From Paracoccaceae bacterium (GTDB taxonomy: Bacteria; Pseudomonadota; Alphaproteobacteria; Rhodobacterales; Rhodobacteraceae), in NCBI GenBank assembly GCA_018647275.1, contig JABGTH010000281.1, positions 1 through 5,069 of the forward strand: a DNA stretch of 5,069 nt. The letters are read 5' to 3'. Shown here one piece after another: positions 1 through 5,069 of this stretch (its first letter is position 1; the number at the start of each line of letters is the position of its first letter). Made by a program: the position numbers and the translations under genes. Under the pieces are notes generated by a model. It made no database searches. It was not told the DNA's origin and was given only the letters and a program-made list of their open reading frames with translations.

Positions 1-224
1 AATAATGATTGATCGACTTCAAACGTCACACGATCGCCAACAGCTTGCTGGAAGTACGCGGTAGTCGCTGGATCAGACGCACTGCCCGCAATCACACTAG
101 AGTTCCCCGCAGCATTTGGGTCAAATGCACCGTCACCAGCACCTCCACCCAATTTGCCTGCGTTAGTACAAGCGGCCATAGATAGCGCGCCCGTCATCAG
201 AATTACTTTGATTGTCAATTTCAT
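1..224 (-). CDS. pal: Pal, peptidoglycan-associated lipoprotein (5' part; 3' end outside window)
   Basis: Pal is an outer-membrane lipoprotein whose OmpA-like domain binds peptidoglycan, and it is the outer anchor of the Tol-Pal system. Only 74 complete codons are present. Residues 1-18 form a lipoprotein signal peptide (K2, K6, then a hydrophobic core) ending in LSMAAC, so Cys19 is the predicted lipidated residue. The -3 position is Met rather than the usual Leu, which is tolerated. The +2 residue is Thr, not Asp, consistent with sorting to the outer membrane. Residues 20-55 are a Gly/Ala/Asn/Ser-rich linker. The stretch VGDRVTFEVDQS (62-73) matches the beginning of the OmpA-like domain of alphaproteobacterial Pal. 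The ATG has a GAGG Shine-Dalgarno 8 bases upstream. Pal follows tolB, its usual position. The peptidoglycan-binding residues lie beyond the window, so domain integrity cannot be checked. Confidence 0.93.
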   Translation of the reverse strand, partial: MKLTIKVILMTGALSMAACTNAGKLGGGAGDGAFDPNAAGNSSVIAGSASDPATTAYFQQAVGDRVTFEVDQSL

Positions 225-232
225 CTGCTTCG

Positions 233-236
233 CCTC
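233..236 (-). promoter_or_regulatory. Ribosome binding site of pal
   Basis: On the minus strand GAGG lies 8 bases before the pal ATG at 224. It supports that start and shows that pal has its own initiation site rather than being coupled to tolB, whose stop is 98 bases upstream. Confidence 0.7.
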
Positions 237-278
237 GTTTTTTAGGTCTAACTATTATTTAGGTTCTTCTATCACGGT

Positions 279-305
279 TGTGGCAAGCTGTCATCGCACG
301 CCACA
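279..305 (-). promoter_or_regulatory. Imperfect hairpin in the tolB-pal gap
   Basis: The arms TGTGGC and GCCACA pair perfectly over 6 bases around a 15-base loop. No U-tract follows on the minus strand, so it is not a normal intrinsic terminator. It sits just after the tolB stop and about 55 bases before the pal start, where it could act as an mRNA processing or stabilising element, or could be chance. The rest of the 98-base gap (225-322) is AT-rich near pal and holds a 7-base direct repeat, TTTAGGT on the plus strand at 241-247 and 258-264. A weak -35-like TTGCCA overlaps the hairpin's 3' arm, but no good -10 follows it, so I do not call a promoter. Confidence 0.25.
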
Positions 306-322
306 TTTCAAATTGTTTCGGA

Positions 323-1642
323 TCATTTCTGCAATGGAGACCACGATGGGTCGGAACCACCCTCGGGGGTACGCACAGGACGCAAGTTACGCCCAGTGAT
401 GTCCACAGAATACAATGTTGATCGGCCATCAGCCCCTTGGGTCTCGCGGTGGAACATGATCACACGACCATTTGGCGACCACGTTGGCCCCTCATCTAAA
501 AAGGACGCAGTCAAAAGACGCTCTTCACTTCCATCAACCCGCATAACGCCAATGTGGAAGCGCCCTTTGGATTGCTTTGTAAAGGCAACCAGATCTCCAC
601 GCGGAGACCACACAGGCGTACCATAGCGACCCTGCCCGAATGAAATACGTTTTGCCTCTCCACCGTTAGCGGACATGATGTACAACTGCTGCGCTCCAGA
701 GCGGTCGCTCTCAAACACGATACTGTTGCCATCCGGGCTGTAACTTGGCGCTGTTTCGATAGATGGTGCCGACGTCAGGCGCGTTGAGCGGCCTGATGCG
801 ATGTCCATTGTATAAATGTCTGTGTTACTGCCTGTGGCCTGGGAATAAACAACCGTTTGCCCGTTTGGTGAAAAACGCGGAGCAAAGCTTATCGAGCCTT
901 CGCCGCTTTCCAACACGCGGCGCTGGACGCTGCCTACATCCAAAACATAAATACGCGGGAAACCTGTTTCATATGAAGTGTAAAGGACCCGGTCACCTGT
1001 AGGGCTAAAACGCGGTGCAAGAACCAATGAACGACTATCAGTCAGGTATTTCAAGCCAGCACCATCATAATCCATGACTGCCAAACGCTTTTGACGCTTA
1101 TTTTTGGGTCCCGTTTCCGAAACGAAAACAACGCGACTGTCGAAATAGCCGGCTTCACCCGTGACCCGGCTGTAAACTGCATCTGCAACCTTGTGCGCCA
1201 TACGACGCCAACCTTCTGTCGTTCCTTGGAACTGTAGGCCATTGCCCAATTCGGCACCCGAAAAGATATCATAAAGGCGGAACTTAACCGTAAGATTATT
1301 GCCAGAGACATTCACTGCACCAGTAACCAAAGCCTGCGCATTGATCGCTTTCCAATCAGGATACTGGATGACTGACCCGAAGTCGGTTACGTTACTGATA
1401 TAGGCCGTGGCCGGAATTTCGCGAAACAATCCGGTGTTTTGCAAGTCAGCGGCCACGACACGAGCCAACTGTGCTCCCATCTCGACGCTACTGCCGTTTT
1501 CGGCCACAAAATTTGGTGTCGCAAACGGCAAAGGTTCAATAACACCTTCAGTGATTTCGATGCGCAACGGGCCTTGTTGAGCCAACGAGAGCGTCGCCGT
1601 CATCACCAAAGCCATCAGGGTTATAAAAATTCGAACCATCAT
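323..1642 (-). CDS. tolB: TolB, periplasmic beta-propeller protein of the Tol-Pal system
   Basis: TolB is a soluble periplasmic protein that binds Pal and the C-terminal domain of TolA, linking the energised inner-membrane complex to the outer membrane. The 439-residue length fits the family (about 430 in E. coli). Residues 1-21 form a Sec signal peptide with a likely cut after SLA (A21/Q22). The mature N-terminus, PLRIEITEGV, resembles the TolB segment known to engage TolA. An alpha/beta domain spans about 25-160. A WD40-like (PD40) propeller follows, with SP-x-G repeat cores near 213 (FSPTGD), 258 (FSPNGQ), 302 (YSPDGN), 346 (WSPRGD) and 389 (WSPNGR), and a final WSP at 434-436. The start overlaps the tolA stop as ATGA, which implies translational coupling. 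An ATG codon one position later is possible, but AAGGA lies 10 bases before the first. No defects were seen. Confidence 0.98.
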   Translation of the reverse strand: MMVRIFITLMALVMTATLSLAQQGPLRIEITEGVIEPLPFATPNFVAENGSSVEMGAQLARVVAADLQNTGLFREIPATAYISNVTDFGSVIQYPDWKAINAQALVTGAVNVSGNNLTVKFRLYDIFSGAELGNGLQFQGTTEGWRRMAHKVADAVYSRVTGEAGYFDSRVVFVSETGPKNKRQKRLAVMDYDGAGLKYLTDSRSLVLAPRFSPTGDRVLYTSYETGFPRIYVLDVGSVQRRVLESGEGSISFAPRFSPNGQTVVYSQATGSNTDIYTMDIASGRSTRLTSAPSIETAPSYSPDGNSIVFESDRSGAQQLYIMSANGGEAKRISFGQGRYGTPVWSPRGDLVAFTKQSKGRFHIGVMRVDGSEERLLTASFLDEGPTWSPNGRVIMFHRETQGADGRSTLYSVDITGRNLRPVRTPEGGSDPSWSPLQK

Positions 1643-2751
1643 TTGATGCGCATCCTTTCGGGATTGAATGTCATTTCAATGTCTTTCCATTGATTGTATT
1701 TGTCGCTGGGTAATTGGAAACCACGGGTTCCGCAGCGGATAATCGCTCGTCTGGCGGTCTCAAACGCTTGATTTACCGAGGCGCTAGTTCCGCCTTCGCT
1801 ACCCACTTGGCGGATCGAAGACACAATTGGTTTGCCATCTTGCGTAAGAGACACCGCCACAACAACTGTAGTTTCGAGGGCCAAGCTAGATAGCGAACCG
1901 ACGTTCCAGCAGTCCTGCACGGCGACCCGCAATGCGTCCTTTTCGCCCGCAGATAATGGTGGGCCGCTTGGCGCACGCGGCGTTTCCGTAACTTGCCCCA
2001 AAGCTTCAGCCAATGCGTCTTCGACTGCGGGGAAACCCGATTGTTCTTGGGCCACCGGCTCTGCAGCAGGCTCTAACGTTTCAGCAGTCTGTACCGCGGG
2101 ACGTGTAGGACGACGCGGCGGTGGACGAAGTGATGTTTCTGGTGCGGCTGCAGGTTGCTCTGCCTCGGTCACGATCTCTATTGCTGCCTCTTCAGGTGCA
2201 GTCGCCTCTTGCGGCTCAACAACGGTTTCGCCAACTTCAGCCTGTTGAACCGCGTCCTGCTCAACAGGATTGGGCCGGGCTTCTGGGTCAGGTGCAGTCA
2301 CCGCTTCAGGTGCAACACGAACGGACGCTTGTGGAACTGGTGTTTCACTTGTTTCAGGAGCTTCAACAGCCACTTTTGGTTCTGGCGTTGGTAGCACGGG
2401 CGCTTCATCAGACACTTCAACATCTGGCAACGGGATTAATTCACTGACATCAGGCGCATCATCAGCAAAGGGCACAGGCGCAGAATTCGGTGTCTCTTGC
2501 TCTGGTAACGTCTCAGGCGCTGGGACGTCCACAACCTCGTTATCCGCAATGGGCTGTGCGGGTTGGGCCACTTCATTTTGAGAGGTTGGTGAATCTTGGG
2601 CTGCCATCAATGCGGCATAGGCTTCACCAGAGATGACAGAGACCTCCGTTGCTTCGATAGGTAGCTGTTCGGTGCGGAAAACCCCACCGAACACCATCCA
2701 ACCTATCAAAATCGCGTGCCCTACCGCCGATATGATCTGCCCTGTGTTCAC
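1639..2751 (-). CDS. tolA: TolA, membrane-anchored periplasm-spanning protein (GTG start)
   Basis: TolA carries force from the TolQ-TolR motor to TolB and Pal across the periplasm. The 370 residues show three parts. A single N-terminal membrane helix (about 5-25) contains ISAVGH (S8, H12), matching the Ser-x3-His motif that E. coli TolA uses to contact TolQ-TolR. A long linker (about 50-265) is rich in Pro, Glu, Ala and Val, with one basic patch, RPPPRRPTRP (209-218). The C-terminal globular domain (about 266-370) has Cys281 and Cys340, which could form a disulfide, and ends in DIEMTFNPERMRIK. The start is forced: the frame runs back through only six codons, none a start, to an in-frame TAA that is the tolR stop. 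The GTG has GAGGGG 8 bases upstream. E. coli TolA is 421 residues with an Ala/Lys-rich helical rod; this acidic linker differs. A TonB-type transducer is the alternative, but the operon context argues for TolA. Confidence 0.95.
   Translation of the reverse strand: MNTGQIISAVGHAILIGWMVFGGVFRTEQLPIEATEVSVISGEAYAALMAAQDSPTSQNEVAQPAQPIADNEVVDVPAPETLPEQETPNSAPVPFADDAPDVSELIPLPDVEVSDEAPVLPTPEPKVAVEAPETSETPVPQASVRVAPEAVTAPDPEARPNPVEQDAVQQAEVGETVVEPQEATAPEEAAIEIVTEAEQPAAAPETSLRPPPRRPTRPAVQTAETLEPAAEPVAQEQSGFPAVEDALAEALGQVTETPRAPSGPPLSAGEKDALRVAVQDCWNVGSLSSLALETTVVVAVSLTQDGKPIVSSIRQVGSEGGTSASVNQAFETARRAIIRCGTRGFQLPSDKYNQWKDIEMTFNPERMRIK
1653..1657 (-). promoter_or_regulatory. Ribosome binding site of tolB, inside the end of tolA
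   Basis: AAGGA on the minus strand lies 10 bases before the first tolB ATG (1642-1640) and 13 before the second (1639-1637). The shorter spacing favours the first, which also makes the ATGA overlap with the tolA stop. The site is within tolA coding sequence, so tolB initiation probably depends partly on ribosomes finishing tolA. Confidence 0.5.
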
Positions 2752-2759
2752 AGCTTGCG

Positions 2760-2765
2760 CCCCTC
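2760..2765 (-). promoter_or_regulatory. Ribosome binding site that fixes the GTG start of tolA
   Basis: GAGGGG on the minus strand lies 8 bases upstream of GTG 2751-2749, inside the 18-base tolR-tolA gap. No ATG is available in frame until Met19, in the middle of the membrane helix, so this site and the GTG decide the start. Confidence 0.75.
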
Positions 2766-2769
2766 GACC

Positions 2770-3243
2770 TTACTGATCCGCCCCGTCAAGCGCGGGGCCA
2801 CCGATATCTGTCACCAGACCGATGTTGGAAAAGCCACCAGCGTTCAACGCGCCCATCACTTGCATGACTTGCAAGTAAGGTACCGCACCATCAGCACGAA
2901 GAAATACACGGTCGCTCTCGCGTTCCGCCGCAATGCCACGCAAGCGTGTGATTAACTGATCGCGCTGTGTTTCCGTAGTTTGGATTTGTATGGAACCCTC
3001 GGCCGTGATCGTCACTGTCAGTGGTTCTTCCTGATCCACCGGCAATGCGCCCGCAGCCGTCTTGGGCAGCTCAACGGGCACACCGACTGTTAATAATGGT
3101 GCTGCTACCATAAAGATTATCAGCAACACCAACATAACATCAACAAACGGCGTAACATTAATTTCCGCCATTGGCCGTGCGCTGCCGCGACGACGACGAC
3201 GGCGTCCGCCCCCATCGTCTTTTTGTACTGTTCCCGCACCCAT
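2770..3243 (-). CDS. tolR: TolR, proton-channel subunit of the TolQ-TolR motor (ExbD/TolR family)
   Basis: TolR is an inner-membrane protein with one membrane helix and a periplasmic domain. With TolQ it forms the proton-driven motor that energises TolA. The length of 157 residues compares with 142 in E. coli. The family signature INVTPFVDVMLVLLIIFM (29-46) carries Asp35, equivalent to the essential proton-binding Asp23 of E. coli TolR. The helix spans about 32-52 and is followed by the conserved VPVELPKT. The periplasmic domain (about 70-150) contains DRVFLRADGAVPY (111-123), typical of the ExbD/TolR fold. The cytoplasmic tail is unusually basic, with six consecutive arginines (14-19) after a Gly run. 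The ATG lies 3 bases after the tolQ stop. The AAGG next to it is too close to be a good binding site, so coupling to tolQ is likely. ExbD is excluded by the flanking tolQ, tolA, tolB and pal. Confidence 0.97.
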   Translation of the reverse strand: MGAGTVQKDDGGGRRRRRRGSARPMAEINVTPFVDVMLVLLIIFMVAAPLLTVGVPVELPKTAAGALPVDQEEPLTVTITAEGSIQIQTTETQRDQLITRLRGIAAERESDRVFLRADGAVPYLQVMQVMGALNAGGFSNIGLVTDIGGPALDGADQ

Positions 3244-3246
3244 GCC

Positions 3247-3942
3247 TTAACTGTCCAACTGACGGCTAAGGATGGTTGCGAATTCATCAGAGAATGCTTC
3301 GTAGCCAGAAATAATGCGATCACTGTCCGCGCTTAGTTTATTGTAAAACACAACAGCTGGGATCGCGGCCAATAGGCCCAAACCTGTGGCCAACAAAGCC
3401 TCGGCAATACCCGGTGCCACTACGGCAAGGTTGGTATTTTGTTGTTCTGCAATTTCGATAAAGGCGTTCATGATTCCAATCACGGTCCCGAACAACCCAA
3501 TAAACGGAGCAGTCGACCCCACGGTTGCCAAAACTGTCAGACCCTTTTGCAGGCTTTCCGCTTCCTTATTAATAGCAACATCCATGCTGCGGTCGATGCG
3601 CGCGCTTGCACCAGCAATCAAACCACCATCGTCGCGATGCGAACGGCGCCATTCGGTCATACCAGCGGCAAATACCTTTTCAGAATGTCCGTTAGGTGCT
3701 GGCCCAATTTGATCAAACAACGCGTCCAGCGGTTCGCCCGACCAGAATTTTTGATCGAATACCCGCGCTTCAGTCCGCGCATTGCGATAACTGATCATCT
3801 TTTGAACAATAATCGACCATGCCCAAAAAGAGGCAACGATCAGCATGATCATAACTATTTTTACAGCGAGTGTCGCGCGTGCGAATAATGCCCACATAGA
3901 GAAATCAATCTCATGCGCTAGGGCTAGCGTTTCTGCTTCCAT
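3247..3942 (-). CDS. tolQ: TolQ, inner-membrane motor subunit (ExbB/TolQ/MotA family)
   Basis: TolQ is the multi-pass inner-membrane subunit that surrounds TolR and forms the proton path energising TolA. Its 231 residues match the usual length (230 in E. coli). Three membrane helices are visible: about 22-46, 137-160 and 175-200. The family blocks VGSTAPFIGLFGTVIGIM (141-158) and APGIAEALLATGLGLLAAIP (176-195) are intact, including Thr153 and Thr186, which correspond to the channel-facing Thr145 and Thr178 of E. coli TolQ. The segment between helices 1 and 2 is the cytoplasmic loop. The start is well constrained: reading backward in frame from the ATG there are no start codons before an in-frame TGA within the upstream hairpin. 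The binding site is weak (GAGCAGG, ending 3 bases before the ATG). It lies between ybgC and tolR, as in canonical tol operons, which separates it from ExbB. Confidence 0.98.
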   Translation of the reverse strand: MEAETLALAHEIDFSMWALFARATLAVKIVMIMLIVASFWAWSIIVQKMISYRNARTEARVFDQKFWSGEPLDALFDQIGPAPNGHSEKVFAAGMTEWRRSHRDDGGLIAGASARIDRSMDVAINKEAESLQKGLTVLATVGSTAPFIGLFGTVIGIMNAFIEIAEQQNTNLAVVAPGIAEALLATGLGLLAAIPAVVFYNKLSADSDRIISGYEAFSDEFATILSRQLDS

Positions 3943-3961
3943 GTGCCTGCTCTTTTGTTGC

Positions 3962-3977
3962 GGTCAGTTTTTTGACC
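3962..3977 (-). promoter_or_regulatory. Small hairpin in the ybgC-tolQ gap
   Basis: On the minus strand GGTCA and TGACC pair perfectly around a 6-base loop, AAAAAC. No U-tract follows, so it does not look like a terminator; the A/T run lies in the loop. The hairpin sits 20 bases upstream of the tolQ ATG, in the 99-base gap between ybgC and tolQ, and could influence tolQ translation or transcript processing. A 5-base stem is weak and may be chance. No convincing sigma-70 promoter was seen in the gap on the minus strand. Confidence 0.25.
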
Positions 3978-4041
3978 ATCATTGAGCATGTTTGTAGCGC
4001 AATAACAGGGAGAAAGCCATCACTATGGCGTCAGAACAGGT

Positions 4042-4434
4042 TTAGGACTGCTTTAATGCGCGGATTTCCGCAGGAAGACGGGTTGGTTTTCCCTCAACTG
4101 TCATGCAAGCAGCAGTCACTTTCGCACGGAAAATTCGTTTACCATCCAGTTCAACAGTTTGGTCAAACACCCAACGGACAGCGCCAGACGCATAATGCGT
4201 CGTGACGACTTTAACGCGATCGCCCAATCTCGCAGATCCAAGATAATCCGCTTCAACCCGCGTAACCGCAAATACGATTCCCGCATCGCGCATTGTGCGC
4301 TGATCGATGCCCAACTCTTCAACGATCTCAGAACGCGCACGTTCAATATAACGCAAATAGTTGGCATAATAGACGATGCCTGCCATATCGGTGTCTTCAT
4401 AATAGACGGTGACTGGGAAGCTGTGCGGGATCAT
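4042..4434 (-). CDS. ybgC: YbgC, Tol-Pal-associated acyl-CoA thioesterase (hotdog fold)
   Basis: YbgC is a cytoplasmic 4-hydroxybenzoyl-CoA thioesterase-family enzyme that hydrolyses acyl-CoA thioesters. In E. coli it is reported to associate with acyl carrier protein and phospholipid synthesis. The 130 residues match the family (134 in E. coli). The active-site signature YYEDTDMAGIVYYANYLRYI (11-30) is present, with Asp16 as the likely catalytic acid, followed by ERARSE (31-36). Tyr23 replaces the His of E. coli YHAS; to my knowledge this change is common in alphaproteobacterial members. The central DYLGSARLGDRV (63-74) is also typical. The start forms an ATGA overlap with the stop of the upstream gene and has no good Shine-Dalgarno of its own, so translational coupling is likely. 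Its place directly before tolQ is the classic one. The substrate cannot be told from the sequence. Confidence 0.95.
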   Translation of the reverse strand: MIPHSFPVTVYYEDTDMAGIVYYANYLRYIERARSEIVEELGIDQRTMRDAGIVFAVTRVEADYLGSARLGDRVKVVTTHYASGAVRWVFDQTVELDGKRIFRAKVTAACMTVEGKPTRLPAEIRALKQS

Positions 4435-5054
4435 TGCATTACACCAATACGCGCAGACATTCGCAGTGCATGTGTTGGGTCTTGGGACGATACAGGCAAA
4501 GTGGGATCGTAGGCTGCAGCGATCACTTGGCCAATTTCTGGGCGCAAAACAGTTGTTTCACCGACCAATGCCAGCGGCGACTGGGTTTTAAACGCCGTGT
4601 CAGACCACAACAGCATCGATTGCGTCGCTTGGCTTAGCGCCAATGTATCTGCGGGCAGTGCGGACAGGCTGTCATCCATACGCAGAAAAACGAAGCAAGC
4701 TTTAATCGCGCCTACATCATCGAAGCGAAACGCGCGGTACTGGTTTGCATCTGCGTCTTTAAGACGGCCCACCAACGGCTCAAGATCTGGGACCATATCG
4801 CCAAGGCGCGGAACCTCTAGCAATTCATCCCAATCGCGGAAGAAGAACCTCATAAAGTTGCTACCGAGTTCCGCATCGCCATCTGTCATTTCGTGACTTG
4901 CTAATCGACACACTGCATCAATGGCACCTTTGATGACGCCCAGGGTTTCATCTTCGACGCCAAACACCACCGGTGCAATCCCACGCCCCCAACGGGCAAA
5001 TGCAAATGATCCATCCGCGCGGGTAAACAGCTGCTCTACGTCCGTAACATCCAT
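4431..5054 (-). CDS. Conserved-looking protein of unknown function, first gene in the window's operon
   Basis: I do not recognise a named family. The 207-residue product has no signal peptide and no obvious membrane helix, so it is probably cytoplasmic. It is acidic, with alternating hydrophobic and charged blocks that suggest a folded alpha/beta protein. Notable segments are FARWGRGIAPVVFGVED (19-35), FMRFFFRDWDELL (67-79), NQYRAFRFDDVGAIKACFVF (104-123), and SQATQSMLLWSD (141-152). Cys48 and Cys120 are the only cysteines, and no metal-binding or nucleotide-binding motif stands out. The ATG has AAGGA 8 bases upstream, a strong site. The stop overlaps the ybgC start as ATGA. From memory, roseobacter genomes often carry an uncharacterised protein between ruvB and ybgC, and this could be that one; this is not verified. 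Codon use looks like that of its neighbours, so recent transfer is unlikely. Confidence 0.88.
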   Translation of the reverse strand: MDVTDVEQLFTRADGSFAFARWGRGIAPVVFGVEDETLGVIKGAIDAVCRLASHEMTDGDAELGSNFMRFFFRDWDELLEVPRLGDMVPDLEPLVGRLKDADANQYRAFRFDDVGAIKACFVFLRMDDSLSALPADTLALSQATQSMLLWSDTAFKTQSPLALVGETTVLRPEIGQVIAAAYDPTLPVSSQDPTHALRMSARIGVMQ

Positions 5055-5062
5055 TTTCAGTA

Positions 5063-5067
5063 TCCTT
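5063..5067 (-). promoter_or_regulatory. Ribosome binding site of the unknown first gene
   Basis: AAGGA on the minus strand lies 8 bases before the ATG at 5054 and is the clearest Shine-Dalgarno in the window. It supports this start. Any promoter for the gene lies beyond the right edge. Confidence 0.75.
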
Positions 5068-5069
5068 CG

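Noticed and set aside
260..295. Sigma-70 promoter for pal, with TTGCCA as -35
   Set aside because: The best -10-like sequences at 18-19 bases (CTAAAT, TAAATA) match only half of the consensus, too little to call.
154..399. Plus-strand ORF of 81 codons across the pal start and the tolB end
   Set aside because: It is antisense to pal and tolB coding sequence, has no family resemblance and no credible binding site.
1832..2581. Long plus-strand ORFs opposite tolA (138, 108 and 103 codons)
   Set aside because: They are the reverse reading of the Pro/Glu/Ala-rich tolA linker, giving low-complexity Ser/Gly/Ala or Leu/Gln products that overlap one another and lie antisense to a well-supported gene.
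3386..3888. Plus-strand ORFs of 108 and 149 codons opposite tolQ
   Set aside because: They lie wholly within tolQ on the other strand, and tolQ has intact family motifs along its length.
3247..3942. ExbB-ExbD-TonB iron-transport motor instead of TolQ-TolR-TolA
   Set aside because: The families are related, but tolB and pal downstream and ybgC upstream identify the Tol-Pal system, and TolA keeps the ISAVxH motif.
3962..3977. Hairpin with adjacent T-run as an intrinsic terminator
   Set aside because: The T-run on the plus strand is the loop itself, the stem has only 5 bases, and on the transcribed strand no U-tract follows. A plus-strand transcript to terminate is not supported either.
4116..4400. 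Minus-strand 94-codon ORF in another frame inside ybgC
   Set aside because: It is an out-of-frame shadow of ybgC, which has a complete hotdog active-site signature.
1..5069. CRISPR array, insertion sequence, tRNA/rRNA gene, phage or defence system
   Set aside because: No regularly spaced repeats, terminal inverted repeats, transposase, tRNA-like cloverleaf or defence domains were seen. Almost the whole window is accounted for by tol-pal genes.

Overview
The window is the tol-pal cell-envelope operon of an alphaproteobacterium, almost certainly a Rhodobacterales/Roseobacter-group organism. This placement is inferred from protein character (TolQ, TolR, TolB and the TolA C-terminus read like roseobacter proteins) and from a base composition near 50% G+C by eye, which suits several marine roseobacters. 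No database search was possible. Every credible gene lies on the minus strand, so transcription runs from the right edge (5069) to the left edge (1).

Layout in transcription order: an unrecognised 207-residue protein (5054-4431); ybgC, a hotdog-fold acyl-CoA thioesterase (4434-4042), joined to it by an ATGA overlap; a 99-base gap with a small hairpin and two tiny chained ORFs; tolQ (3942-3247); tolR (3243-2770), 3 bases later; tolA (2751-1639), 18 bases later and starting with GTG; tolB (1642-323), joined to tolA by another ATGA overlap; a 98-base gap with a hairpin; and the first 74 codons of pal (224-1), which runs off the left edge. There is no gene-free stretch over 100 bases, no convincing terminator and no clear promoter, so the operon probably continues past both edges.

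How the genes work together: TolQ and TolR form the proton-driven motor in the inner membrane. It energises TolA, which spans the periplasm and contacts TolB and the outer-membrane, peptidoglycan-binding lipoprotein Pal. The system pulls the outer membrane inward at division and keeps the envelope intact. YbgC acts in the cytoplasm on acyl thioesters and is the usual first gene of tol-pal clusters.

I found no exotic or undescribed multi-gene system. The points most worth a second look are the unrecognised protein translationally coupled to ybgC, the acidic Pro/Glu/Ala-rich TolA linker with an almost absent cytoplasmic tail, a six-arginine tract before the TolR membrane helix, and small structures in the two longer intergenic gaps.
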